A stretch of 64,000 nt of DNA. It comes from Nocardioides sp. NBC_00368 (GTDB lineage: Bacteria > Actinomycetota > Actinomycetes > Propionibacteriales > Nocardioidaceae). Shown here piece by piece: positions 47,857 to 56,330 of the stretch. The stretch's first letter is position 1; every line of letters begins with the position of its first letter. Under the pieces are notes generated by a model. It made no database searches. It was not told the origin of the DNA and was given only the letters and a program-made list of their open reading frames with translations. Made by a program: the position numbers and the translations under genes. The DNA is taken from contig NZ_CP107970.1 in NCBI RefSeq assembly GCF_036090055.1, positions 5,105,001 to 5,169,000 of the forward strand. The letters run 5' to 3'.

Positions 47857-48615
47857 GTGAGCGAGGACTTGGTAGTGGAGCGGCGCCCCGGCGTCGTGCA
47901 GGTGACCTTCAACCGGCCGCAGAAGCACAACGCCTTCACGCACGCGATGTACGGTGCGCTGCACGATCTGTGCGACGAGCTCGCTGCGGACGAGTCGGTG
48001 AAGGTGCTGGTGCTGACCGGCACCGGCGGACGGGCGTTCGCGGCCGGCAACGAGATCTCCGACTTCCTCTCTCGCGACGCGGTGGACTACGAGGACTGGA
48101 TCCGCGCGCTGCTCGAGAAGCTCTTCGCCCTCCCGCAGGTCACCATCGCCGCGATCGACGGGGTCTGCGTCGGTGGCGGGCTCGCGGTCGCGACCCACTG
48201 CGACCTGCGGGTCGCGACGCCCCACTCCCGCTTCGGCTACCCGATCGCGAAGACGCTCGGCAACGCGCTCGCGGCCTCCATCGTCTACCGCGCGGCCGCG
48301 GTCTTCGGTGAGCCGATCGTGCGGGAGATGCTCCTCGCCGCTCGCCTGATCAACGCCGACCGTGCCTATGCCACCGGCGCGCTGACCGCCGTCACGGACT
48401 CGCTGGCCGACGAGGTGGACGCGCTGGTCGAGGGCATCCTGGCGCTCTCCGGCGTCACCGTCCGGGCCACGAAGGGCCAGCTCGCTGCGTACGCCGCCCG
48501 CACCGAGGCCTCGCCCGAAGGCGACGAGGACCTGCTGCGCGAGGTCTACACCGGTGCTGACTTCAAGGAGGGCGTGCGCGCGTTCCTGGCCAAGGAGAAG
48601 CCCGCCTTCCGCTAG
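47857..48615 (+). CDS. Enoyl-CoA hydratase/isomerase family protein
   Basis: 252 residues from a GTG at 47857. Crotonase signatures: NRPQKHNAFTHAMYGALHDL, GRAFAAGNEISDFL (oxyanion hole) and AAIDGVCVGGGLAVATHCDL. The second catalytic Glu (as in GEPIVREMLLAARLI) position is partly conserved. Substrate unknown; could act in fatty acid or amino acid degradation. No neighbours from a known beta-oxidation cluster. TACGCT lies eight bases before the start. Confidence 0.9.
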   Translation: MSEDLVVERRPGVVQVTFNRPQKHNAFTHAMYGALHDLCDELAADESVKVLVLTGTGGRAFAAGNEISDFLSRDAVDYEDWIRALLEKLFALPQVTIAAIDGVCVGGGLAVATHCDLRVATPHSRFGYPIAKTLGNALAASIVYRAAAVFGEPIVREMLLAARLINADRAYATGALTAVTDSLADEVDALVEGILALSGVTVRATKGQLAAYAARTEASPEGDEDLLREVYTGADFKEGVRAFLAKEKPAFR

Positions 48616-48628
48616 GCCGTTTAGTCCG

Positions 48629-48657
48629 TTGACGGGTGGGCCACGTCGGTCGACGAT
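48629..48657 (+). promoter_or_regulatory. Promoter of the DinB-like gene
   Basis: TTGACG, 17-base spacer, GACGAT, then five bases to the ATG at 48663. One of few places in the window with both boxes at standard spacing. Confidence 0.6.
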
Positions 48658-48662
48658 GGCGT

Positions 48663-49418
48663 ATGCCCTCTGAGCAGACGTACGCCGAGACCGACCAGTT
48701 CCGCCGAGCGCTGATCACGCAGAGCGATCTCAGCGGTCTGGAGATCCGGGACTGCTGGTTCGAGGAGCGGCTCAAGATCGTCGACTGCTGGGGCCGCGAC
48801 GTCTATCTGGGTGGCGACTTCGGCCGGGTCGTGGTCAACGATGTCGACGTCACCGCGTACGTGGCGTCCGAGCTCGACCGCGTCGAGCCCAACCGGGTGC
48901 TGGCCCGTGAGGCGGAGACCGCGGAGGAGATCCGCGCCGCCTGGGCGGCGATCGAGGCGACCTGGGCGGCAACGGTCGAGCAGGTGCGGGCGCTGCCGGA
49001 GGAGGTGCTCCACCAGCGGGTCGACGACGAGTGGTCGTTCATCGAGACCCTGCGCCACCTGCTCCATGCCAGCGACAAGTGGCTCGGCAACCCGGTCCTC
49101 GAGGAGGACGACCCCTATCACCCGCTCGGCTACGGGCCGGCCGGCGTGGACGAGACCGGCACAGGGCTCACCGTCGACGCCGACCCCTCGCTGGCCGCGG
49201 TGCTGGAGCCCCGTCTCGCCCGGATGGGCACGATGCGCGCGTTCGTCGCGGGACTCACCGATGCGGACCTCGAACGGCTGTGCTCCCGCCCGCCGGTCGG
49301 TAACGATCCCGAGGCCGACTACTCCGTACGCCGCTGCCTCAAGGTCGTGCTCGCGGAGGAGGCCGAGCACCACCGCTACGCCGCACGCGATCTGGCCGTT
49401 CTGACCTCGCGCAGCTGA
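48663..49418 (+). CDS. DinB-family protein with N-terminal pentapeptide-like region
   Basis: 251 residues from the ATG at 48663. The first 60 residues contain short beta turns (LSGLEIRDCWFEERLKIVDC) resembling pentapeptide-type repeats. The rest is a DinB/MDMPI-type four-helix bundle with candidate metal His in FIETLRHLLHASDKWL and AEEAEHHRYAARDL. Many actinobacterial members of this superfamily are mycothiol-dependent transferases, and mshD is in the window, but the activity here is unknown. Confidence 0.8.
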   Translation: MPSEQTYAETDQFRRALITQSDLSGLEIRDCWFEERLKIVDCWGRDVYLGGDFGRVVVNDVDVTAYVASELDRVEPNRVLAREAETAEEIRAAWAAIEATWAATVEQVRALPEEVLHQRVDDEWSFIETLRHLLHASDKWLGNPVLEEDDPYHPLGYGPAGVDETGTGLTVDADPSLAAVLEPRLARMGTMRAFVAGLTDADLERLCSRPPVGNDPEADYSVRRCLKVVLAEEAEHHRYAARDLAVLTSRS

Positions 49419-49495
49419 GCGTCCGCCCGGAGCGTCCGCCCGGTCATCAGGGCCGGACGCCGCGCTGCGGGTGGCAAGTCGGCCCGGGGAGTGCG

Positions 49496-49507
49496 TAGGG
49501 TCGAACC
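49496..49507 (+). promoter_or_regulatory. Leaderless-type promoter of cydA
   Basis: TAGGGT at 49496-49501, six bases, then GTG at 49508. A tandem 13-base AGCGTCCGCCCGG duplication lies 55 bases upstream. Confidence 0.5.
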
Positions 49508-50893
49508 GTGATCGCCGAAGCGCTTGCCTTCGCCGCCGAGGAGCCCGCAGGGCTCCTACCGGCGCGACAGCAGATGGCCTTCTCGCTCGGATGGCACATC
49601 ATCCTGGCCTGCTTCGGCGTCGCCTTCCCGAGCATGATCTTCGTCGTCCACCTCCTCGGCCTTCGTGGCAACGAGGTGGCGCTCGTCCTGGCGAAACGGT
49701 GGGCGAAGGTCTCCGCGGTGCTCTTCGCGATCGGCGCCGTCTCGGGCACGGTGCTCAGTTTCGAGATGGGGCTGCTCTGGCCAGGACTGATGGGCAAGTT
49801 CGGCGATGTCCTCGGGCTGCCGTTCGCGTTCGAGGGGCTCTCGTTCTTCACCGAAGCGATCTTCCTGGGCCTGTATCTCTACGGCTGGGGACGGATCTCG
49901 CCCCGCCTGCACCTGCTCTGCCTGGTGCCGATGGCGGCCGCCGGGATCTTCGGCACCTTCTGCGTGATCTCCGTCAACGCCTGGATGAACATGCCCACCG
50001 GCTTCCGCATCGACGCCGACGGAGACGTGGTCGACGTCGAACCCTGGAAGGCGATGTTCAACGAGGGCGCACTGCTGCAGTTCCTGCACATGTGGCTGGC
50101 AGCCTTCATGGTGGCGGGGTTCGTGGTCGCTGCGGTCTACGCCGCCGGCGTCCTCCGCGGCCGGCGCGACCGCCATCACCGGCTCGGCTTCACGGTGCCG
50201 TTCGCCTTCGCCTCGGTCGCGGCCGTTCTCCAGCCTGTCGTCGGCCACGTCCTCGGCATCCGGCTCGGCGAGACACAGCCGGCGAAGCTGGCTGCCTTCG
50301 AGCTCGCCGCCACCACCGAGCAACCGGCGCCGCTGCGCCTGGGTGGCCTGATGATCGACGGCGAGCCGCGCTTCTACATCGAGATCCCCAACTGGGGGTC
50401 CTTCATCGCCCGCGGCAGCTTCGATCTGCCGGTGCGCGGACTCGACACCTTCCCGGCCTCCGACATCCCGCCGGTCAACATCACCCATCTCGCGTTCCAG
50501 ACGATGATCGGCATCGGGAGCCTGATGATGCTGGCCGCCATCGTCTACTGGCTGCTTCGCTGGCGTGGCCGGGACCTGTTGGAGAGCCGCTGGTTCTGCC
50601 GGTTCGCGGTCGTCGCCGGACCGCTTGCCGTCATCGCGCTCGAGGCAGGCTGGGTCGCCACCGAGGTCGGCCGCCAGCCGTGGGTCGTCTACGACGTCAT
50701 GCGCACCATAGACGCGGCCGGGGACAACCCCGGCCTGTGGTGGGTCTTCGGCACGATGGTGGTCGTCTACACGCTCCTGACGATCGGCGCCGTCCTGGTG
50801 CTCCGCTCGATGGCGCGGCGATGGCGCGAGGGCGGCGAGGACCTTCCCAGCCCGTACGGTCCGGCTGCGATCTCTGCGGACAGCCGGTCATGA
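49508..50893 (+). CDS. cydA: Cytochrome bd-type ubiquinol/menaquinol oxidase subunit I
   Basis: 461 residues from the GTG at 49508. Heme ligand His in FSLGWHIILACFG (about residue 27), the charged segment FEGLSFFTEAIFLGLYLYGW with the two conserved Glu, and the GRQPWVVYDVMRT quinol-oxidase motif. The Q loop is short (the CIO-type short form). It reduces oxygen at low tension in the membrane. cydB overlaps by ATGA. No cydDC genes are in the window, nor a CydX-like small protein. Confidence 0.95.
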   Translation: MIAEALAFAAEEPAGLLPARQQMAFSLGWHIILACFGVAFPSMIFVVHLLGLRGNEVALVLAKRWAKVSAVLFAIGAVSGTVLSFEMGLLWPGLMGKFGDVLGLPFAFEGLSFFTEAIFLGLYLYGWGRISPRLHLLCLVPMAAAGIFGTFCVISVNAWMNMPTGFRIDADGDVVDVEPWKAMFNEGALLQFLHMWLAAFMVAGFVVAAVYAAGVLRGRRDRHHRLGFTVPFAFASVAAVLQPVVGHVLGIRLGETQPAKLAAFELAATTEQPAPLRLGGLMIDGEPRFYIEIPNWGSFIARGSFDLPVRGLDTFPASDIPPVNITHLAFQTMIGIGSLMMLAAIVYWLLRWRGRDLLESRWFCRFAVVAGPLAVIALEAGWVATEVGRQPWVVYDVMRTIDAAGDNPGLWWVFGTMVVVYTLLTIGAVLVLRSMARRWREGGEDLPSPYGPAAISADSRS

Positions 50894-51888
50894 GCCTGGA
50901 GGTGGCGGTCGCCGCGGCGCTGTTCGTCGGGGTCCTGGCGTACGCCCTGTTCGGCGGAGCCGACTTCGGCTCCGGTTTCTTCGACCTCACCGCTGGTGGG
51001 GCGCGGCGGGGCGCGGAGCTTCGAACGCTGGTCGACCACAGCATCGGCCCGGTGTGGGAGGCCAACCACGTCTGGCTGATCTACTGCCTGGTGGTGTGGT
51101 GGACAGCGTTCCCCGAGTCGTTCGCAGCGGTGATGACGACGCTGATCGTGCCGTTGCTGTTCGCGCTGCTGGGGATCGTGCTCCGAGGTGCCTCGTTCGC
51201 GTTCCGCAAGTACTCCGCGACGCTGTCGCAGGCCCGTACCTTCGGTGCCGTCTTCGCGGTCTCTTCCATCATCACGCCGTTCTTCCTGGGGACCGTCGCG
51301 GGTGCGATCGCCTCCGGCAGGGTCCCCGCGGAGGGGTATGGCGACCGCTGGTCGTCGTGGGTGAACCCCACCTCGGTCTTCGGAGGGATCATCGCCGTCG
51401 GCACCTGTGCCTTCCTCGCCGGTGTGTTCCTCTGCGCTGACGCCGTACGTGCCGGGAAGCCCGCTCTTGCCTCGACCCTCCGGGTCCGGACCCTCGGGGT
51501 GGGTCTGGCCACCGGATCGATCGTCTTCATCGCGCTGATCCCGATCCAGAGGGATGCGCCGACGCTGGCCGAGGGGTTGGAGACCCAGGCCGCACCGCTG
51601 ATCGTCTGCTCGTTCCTGGCCGGAGTCGCCACCTTGCGGCTGCTCTGGAAGAGCCGCTTCGCGATCGCTCGGCTGCCCGCCCTGATCGCGGTGGCCACCG
51701 TGATCTCAGGCTGGGGGATCGGCCAGTATCCGTGGCTCTTGGTCGACGAGGTTCGTCTCGCCGATGCGGGCGGCGCCGATGCGACCTTGCAGGCGCTGCT
51801 GGTGGCCGTCGCGATCGCGGGAATCGTGGTCGGACCTCCGCTGGTCCTGCTGTTCCGCCTCACTCAGACCGAGCGGTGGAGCAGGTAA
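50890..51888 (+). CDS. cydB: Cytochrome bd-type oxidase subunit II
   Basis: 332 residues, about eight membrane segments. ALFGGADFGSGFFDL near the N-terminus, EANHVWLIYCLVVWWTAFP, and FRKYSATLSQARTFG are the CydB hallmarks. The start overlaps the cydA stop. Forms the oxidase with CydA. Confidence 0.95.
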   Translation: MSLEVAVAAALFVGVLAYALFGGADFGSGFFDLTAGGARRGAELRTLVDHSIGPVWEANHVWLIYCLVVWWTAFPESFAAVMTTLIVPLLFALLGIVLRGASFAFRKYSATLSQARTFGAVFAVSSIITPFFLGTVAGAIASGRVPAEGYGDRWSSWVNPTSVFGGIIAVGTCAFLAGVFLCADAVRAGKPALASTLRVRTLGVGLATGSIVFIALIPIQRDAPTLAEGLETQAAPLIVCSFLAGVATLRLLWKSRFAIARLPALIAVATVISGWGIGQYPWLLVDEVRLADAGGADATLQALLVAVAIAGIVVGPPLVLLFRLTQTERWSR

Positions 51889-51931
51889 CCCGCGACGACG
51901 ATATTCAGGCGCCGTACGCGTGGGCCGATCC

Positions 51932-51943
51932 TACGATGTCGCC
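51932..51943 (+). promoter_or_regulatory. Leaderless-type promoter of the DUF2568-like gene
   Basis: TACGAT at 51932-51937, six bases, then GTG at 51944. Confidence 0.45.
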
Positions 51944-52315
51944 GTGAAGGTCTTCGGCTGGTTCGTGCTGACTCTGGTGTTCGTCGACGAGCTGTTGGCA
52001 ATGGCGGCCTTCGGGGTGTGGGGCTGGCAGCACGAGCCGCGATGGCTGCTGGTCTGGCTGCTGCCGCTGGCGGCGATGCTCGTCTGGTGGTCGTTCGCCT
52101 CGCCGAAGGCGCCTCGTGGCGGGCCGGTGATCCGGCCGGTCGTGAAGGTGATCGTCTTCGGGCTCGCCTCGCTGGCGCTGCTCCATGCCGGTCAGCCGGG
52201 ATGGGCGCTCGCCCTGCTGGTCTTCTCGGTCGTGGTCAACGGCCTGGCTCAGCTGCCGGCGATCAGCCGGCTGCCCACCGATGTGCCTCGAGGAGACTCG
52301 GCCCGTACCAGGTGA
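51944..52315 (+). CDS. Small membrane protein, YrdB/DUF2568-like
   Basis: 123 residues from the GTG at 51944 with four predicted membrane segments (FVLTLVFVDELLAMAAFGVW, LLVWLLPLAAMLVWW, VIVFGLASLALLHA, ALALLVFSVVVNGLA). WWSFASPKAPRG is typical of the DUF2568/YrdB group. No function is known. The last 53 bases overlap the end of the convergent gene at 52263. Codons are typical of the genome. Confidence 0.82.
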   Translation: MKVFGWFVLTLVFVDELLAMAAFGVWGWQHEPRWLLVWLLPLAAMLVWWSFASPKAPRGGPVIRPVVKVIVFGLASLALLHAGQPGWALALLVFSVVVNGLAQLPAISRLPTDVPRGDSARTR

Positions 52316-53000
52316 TCAGCCGACCGCTGACCAGCTCCGTCGGCGTCCGCGTGAAGGCCTCCGGACCGTCCTCGGCCGTGAAGACGTACGGCTCGTCGGG
52401 GAGCAGCACGGCATCGGCCCCGGCGCCGTCGATGTCGGCCAAGTCGACGTGCGGATAGCGATCCGGGTGGGGATCGTAGACGTTCTCCCAGCCCAGCCGC
52501 CGCAGCAGGTCCCCGGTGAACGTCCGTGACCCGACCACCATCCACGGGTCGCGCCAGATCGGCACCGCGACCCGGCGGCTGACCCGGGGGAGCGGGCCGC
52601 ACCACAGCCGGCGGGCCTCCGCGAGCCAGTCGGGGCGCTCCCAGCCGAGGCCGTCGAGGAGGCTCTCCATCGACGCGACCGCCTGGGGAACCGTCTCGAT
52701 GTCCGTCACCCAGACCCGGACGCCACGCTCCCGCAGGCGGCGTACGTCCAGCTCTCGGTTCTCCTCCTTGTTGGCGACCACGACGTCCGGTGCCAGCGCC
52801 GTGATCGCGGCCAGGTCCGGGTTCTTTGTGCCACGCACTCGTGGCACGTCCAGGCCCGCCGGGTGCGTGCACCAGTCGGTGGCTCCGACCAGCCGGTCCG
52901 CCGCGACCGAGGCGAGTGCCTCGGTCAGCGACGGGACCAGCGAGACCACCCGGGTCGCCGGGTGCGGTCCGTCGTACGGGGTGCCTAGGTCGTCGCGCAT
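52263..53000 (-). CDS. BtuF-like helical-backbone metal receptor, no signal peptide
   Basis: 245 residues from the ATG at 53000, seven bases after a TACCTT box; ATG at 53006 is an alternative. The periplasmic-binding-protein fold of the BtuF/TroA type is seen in VVSLVPSLTEALASVAADRLVG, DWCTHPAGLDVPRVRGTKNP and APDVVVANKEENRELDV. No signal peptide or lipobox exists, so it is predicted cytoplasmic, unlike BtuF. Related cytoplasmic proteins are annotated as cobalamin-binding. It lies next to B12-dependent IcmF, which makes cobalamin a reasonable but unproven ligand. Convergent 3' overlap with the gene at 51944. Confidence 0.82.
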   Translation of the reverse strand: MRDDLGTPYDGPHPATRVVSLVPSLTEALASVAADRLVGATDWCTHPAGLDVPRVRGTKNPDLAAITALAPDVVVANKEENRELDVRRLRERGVRVWVTDIETVPQAVASMESLLDGLGWERPDWLAEARRLWCGPLPRVSRRVAVPIWRDPWMVVGSRTFTGDLLRRLGWENVYDPHPDRYPHVDLADIDGAGADAVLLPDEPYVFTAEDGPEAFTRTPTELVSGRLITWYGPSLLEAHRWAAG

Positions 53001-53008
53001 GTTCATCA

Positions 53009-53078
53009 AGGTATGCAGGTCGGTTGTCACTCCCCGTGCGGAACTCCGCCCGGGGAGTGACGGTTCGGCTGCATACCT
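53009..53078. terminator. Bipartite inverted repeat after icmF
   Basis: Outer arms AGGTATGCAG/CTGCATACCT and inner arms TCACTCCCCG/CGGGGAGTGA, separated by eight unpaired bases on each side. It lies between the icmF stop and the start of the BtuF-like gene and overlaps the latter's promoter box. Confidence 0.7.
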
Positions 53079-53091
53079 AGACGAACATCCA

Positions 53092-56000
53092 TCAGACGTT
53101 CCGCCGATACTGGCCCCCGACCTCGAAGAAGGCCTCGGTGACCTGTCCGAGGGAGCAGACGCGGGCGGCGTCCATGAGGGCGGCGAAGATGTTCTCGTCG
53201 GAGGTGGCGGCTTGTTTGAGGCGGGTGATCGCCTCTTCGGCCTCGCGAGAGTGGGCGGCTTGGAAGGCGTGGACGCGGTCGAGCTGGGACTTCTTCTCGG
53301 TCTCGGTGGCGCGGGCGAGCTCGACGGGGCCGGCGGGGGTGCCGTTGGTGTCGCGGACGAAGGTGTTGACGCCGACGATGGGCAGGGTGCCGTCGTGCTT
53401 GCGGTGCTCGTAGAGCATGGACTCGTCTTGGATCTTGCCGCGCTGGTAGCCGGTCTCCATGGCGCCGAGGACGCCGCCGCGTTCGGAGATCCGGTCGAAC
53501 TCCTTCAGGACGGCTTCTTCGACGAGGTCGGTGAGCTCGTCGATGATGAAGGAGCCTTGGAGCGGGTTCTCGTTGAACGCCAGGCCCCATTCGCGGTTGA
53601 TGATCAGCTGGATCGCCAGGGCGCGCCGCACCGACTCCTCCGACGGGGTGGTGACGGCTTCGTCGAAGGCGTTGGTGTGCAGCGACTGGGCGTTGTCGTA
53701 GATCGCGATGAGGGCCTGCAGCGTGGTGCGGATGTCGTTGAAGTCCATCTCCTGCGCGTGCAGGGACCGGCCCGAGGTCTGGATGTGGTACTTCAGCTTC
53801 TGCGAGCGCTCCGAGGCGCCGTAGCGCTCCCGCATCGCGATGGCCCAGATCCGTCGGGCGACGCGGCCGATGACGGAGTACTCCGGGTCCATCCCGTTGG
53901 AGAAGAAGAAGGACAGGTTGGGCGCGAAGTCGTCGATGTTCATGCCGCGGGCGAGGTAGGACTCGACGTAGGTGAAGCCGTTGGCCAGGGTGAAGGCGAG
54001 CTGGGAGATGGGGTTCGCGCCGGCTTCGGCGATGTGATAGCCCGAGATCGAGACGGAGTAGAAGTTGCGCACCCCGTTCTCGATGAACCATTCCTGGATG
54101 TCGGCCATGCAGCGCAGCGAGAACTCCGTGGAGAACAGGCAGGTGTTCTGTCCCTGGTCCTCCTTGAGGATGTCGGCCTGGACCGTGCCGCGGACCGTCT
54201 GCAGCGCCTTGGCCGGGTCGATCCCGCGCTCGCGCGCCTGGTCGATCACGGTGTTGAGGAAGAACGCCAGGATCGTCGGCGCCGGACCGTTGATCGTCAT
54301 CGAGACCGAGGTCGTCGGGGCGAGCAGGTCGAAGCCGTCGTAGAGCGCCTTCATGTCGTCCAGCGTTGCCACCGAGACGCCGGAGGTGCCGACCTTGCCG
54401 TAGATGTCGGGGCGTACGTCGGGGTCGCGGCCGTAGAGGGTGACGGAGTCGAACGCGGTCGAGAGCCGGGTGGCGGGCTGGCCCTCGGAGAGGAGCTTGA
54501 AGCGGCGGTTGGTGCGGAACGGGTCGCCCTCACCGGCGAACATCCGCGCCGGGTCCTCGTTGGCCCGCTTGTAGGGGAAGACGCCCGCGGTGAACGGGAA
54601 GAACCCGGGGAGGTTCTCGTTGCGCAGGAACCGGGTCAACTCACCGCGGTCGGTGTAGCCCGGGGTCGCCACCCGCGGGATGTAGTTGCCGGCCAGCGAG
54701 GTCCGGCCGCTGTCATCGGCGGCGTACGTCTCCTTCGTCTCCTGCCACGAGTCCAGCTGCGTGCGCAGGTCCTCGGGGAGCTCGGAGGCGGGGACCTCGA
54801 GCTCGGGGTGGTCCGCCGACACGATCTCGTAGGCCTGCTCCTTGCGCGCCGCGGCGATCAGCTCGACGGTGCGCGCGTGGTAGTCGCGTACGTCGCCGGC
54901 GATCTCGGCCAGGTAGCGCACCCGCTTCTCGGGGATGATCGGGTGCAGACCCGTCGAGTGGCGGGTCGAGACGCGGGGGAGCGTGCCCTCGCTCAGCGCG
55001 AGGCCGGCCTCGCCGAGAAGGCCCTTGATGTGCTGGTAGAGCGCGGTGACGCCGTCGTCGTCGAAGGCGGCGGCCGAGGTGCCGAAGACCGGCATGTCGT
55101 CGGGGGAGGAGGTGAACGCCTCGCGGTTGCGGACGAGCTGGCGGGACACGTCGCGCAGCGCGTCCTCGGCCCCCCGCCGCTCGAACTTGTTGATCGCCAC
55201 GACGTCGGCGAAGTCGAGCATGTCGATCTTCTCCAGCTGCGAGGCGGCGCCGAACTCGGGCGTCATCACGTAGAGAGAGACGTCGACGAAGTCGCTGATC
55301 CCGGTGTCGCCCTGGCCGATGCCGGGCGTCTCGACGATGACCAGGTCGACGGCGGACTTCATCACCGCGAGCACGTCGGCGAAGTGCTCGGGCACCTCGT
55401 GACCGCCGCGGGTGGCCAGGGACCGGTAGAACGTCGTCGAACCGCCGTCGGTGATCGCGGCCAGCGAGTTCATCCGGATCCGGTCGCCGAGCAGCGCACC
55501 GCCACCGCGGCGGCGGGTCGGGTCGATGGCGAGCACGCCGATGCGGATCTTGTCCTCCTGGTCGGTGCGCAGACGCCGGACCAGCTCGTCGGTGAGCGAG
55601 GACTTGCCGGAGCCGCCCGTGCCGGTGATGCCGAGAACGATCGCCTGGTCGGCCTGACGCAGGGGATCGGCGATCTCGGCAGGCAGCCGTCCCTGCTCGG
55701 CCGCGGTGATGGACCGCGCCAGCGAGAGCGGGCAGCCGGCCAGCACGTCCTGGGCGGCGAACTTGAAGGTCGGCCACAGGTCGTGGTCGATGTCGCGGAC
55801 GACCGAGTTGATCATCCCCGGCAGGCCCAGCCGTTGGCCGTCCTCGGGGGAGAAGATCTTGACGCCGGAGTTGGCCAGCCGCTCGATCTCGTAGGGAACG
55901 ATGACGCCGCCGCCACCACCCACGACCTTGATGTGGCCGGCCCCGCGGTCCTTGAGCGCGCTGACCAGGTACTCGAAGAACTCCACGTGGCCGCCCTGGT

Positions 56001-56208
56001 AGGAGGAGACCGCGACACAGTGGGCGTCCTCCTGGACAGCGGCGTCGGCGATCTCGGTCACCGAGCGGTTGTGACCGAGGTGGATCACCTCGCACCCCTG
56101 CGACTGGAAGATCCGGCGCATGATGTTGATCGCGGCGTCGTGACCGTCGAAGAGGCTGCTCGCGGTCACGATCCGCACGTGGTGCTGGGGGATGTGGAGG
56201 TCGGACAT
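53092..56208 (-). CDS. icmF: Fused isobutyryl-CoA mutase IcmF
   Basis: 1038 residues with three parts. Residues about 10-145: B12-binding domain with the ASLFDGHDAAINIM motif (base-off His). About 190-420: MeaI-type G-protein chaperone, P-loop GITGTGGSGKSS, and IVETPGIGQGD. About 500-1038: the methylmalonyl-CoA-mutase-type substrate domain (TIYGRDPDVRPDIYGKVG pattern as SVTLYGRDPDVRPDIYG; SISGYHIAEAGANPISQLAF). IcmF interconverts isobutyryl- and n-butyryl-CoA using adenosylcobalamin, with GTP used to load and guard the cofactor. GGGAGA precedes the ATG. Confidence 0.97.
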   Translation of the reverse strand: MSDLHIPQHHVRIVTASSLFDGHDAAINIMRRIFQSQGCEVIHLGHNRSVTEIADAAVQEDAHCVAVSSYQGGHVEFFEYLVSALKDRGAGHIKVVGGGGGVIVPYEIERLANSGVKIFSPEDGQRLGLPGMINSVVRDIDHDLWPTFKFAAQDVLAGCPLSLARSITAAEQGRLPAEIADPLRQADQAIVLGITGTGGSGKSSLTDELVRRLRTDQEDKIRIGVLAIDPTRRRGGGALLGDRIRMNSLAAITDGGSTTFYRSLATRGGHEVPEHFADVLAVMKSAVDLVIVETPGIGQGDTGISDFVDVSLYVMTPEFGAASQLEKIDMLDFADVVAINKFERRGAEDALRDVSRQLVRNREAFTSSPDDMPVFGTSAAAFDDDGVTALYQHIKGLLGEAGLALSEGTLPRVSTRHSTGLHPIIPEKRVRYLAEIAGDVRDYHARTVELIAAARKEQAYEIVSADHPELEVPASELPEDLRTQLDSWQETKETYAADDSGRTSLAGNYIPRVATPGYTDRGELTRFLRNENLPGFFPFTAGVFPYKRANEDPARMFAGEGDPFRTNRRFKLLSEGQPATRLSTAFDSVTLYGRDPDVRPDIYGKVGTSGVSVATLDDMKALYDGFDLLAPTTSVSMTINGPAPTILAFFLNTVIDQARERGIDPAKALQTVRGTVQADILKEDQGQNTCLFSTEFSLRCMADIQEWFIENGVRNFYSVSISGYHIAEAGANPISQLAFTLANGFTYVESYLARGMNIDDFAPNLSFFFSNGMDPEYSVIGRVARRIWAIAMRERYGASERSQKLKYHIQTSGRSLHAQEMDFNDIRTTLQALIAIYDNAQSLHTNAFDEAVTTPSEESVRRALAIQLIINREWGLAFNENPLQGSFIIDELTDLVEEAVLKEFDRISERGGVLGAMETGYQRGKIQDESMLYEHRKHDGTLPIVGVNTFVRDTNGTPAGPVELARATETEKKSQLDRVHAFQAAHSREAEEAITRLKQAATSDENIFAALMDAARVCSLGQVTEAFFEVGGQYRRNV

Positions 56209-56330
56209 GGGCGGGTCTCCCAGGGAATAGTTGGACGTCCAAGTATTTCCAGGATAGGTCGTGGATCACATACTCGCCAGTACGCGGCTCCGGGTGTGGT
56301 CGGGATACCTTCTTCGGTGGGTCCGCTGCC

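Noticed and set aside
53009..53078. Cobalamin riboswitch near icmF
   Set aside because: The element follows icmF rather than preceding it, is only a simple two-part hairpin, and has no B12-box-like conserved core.
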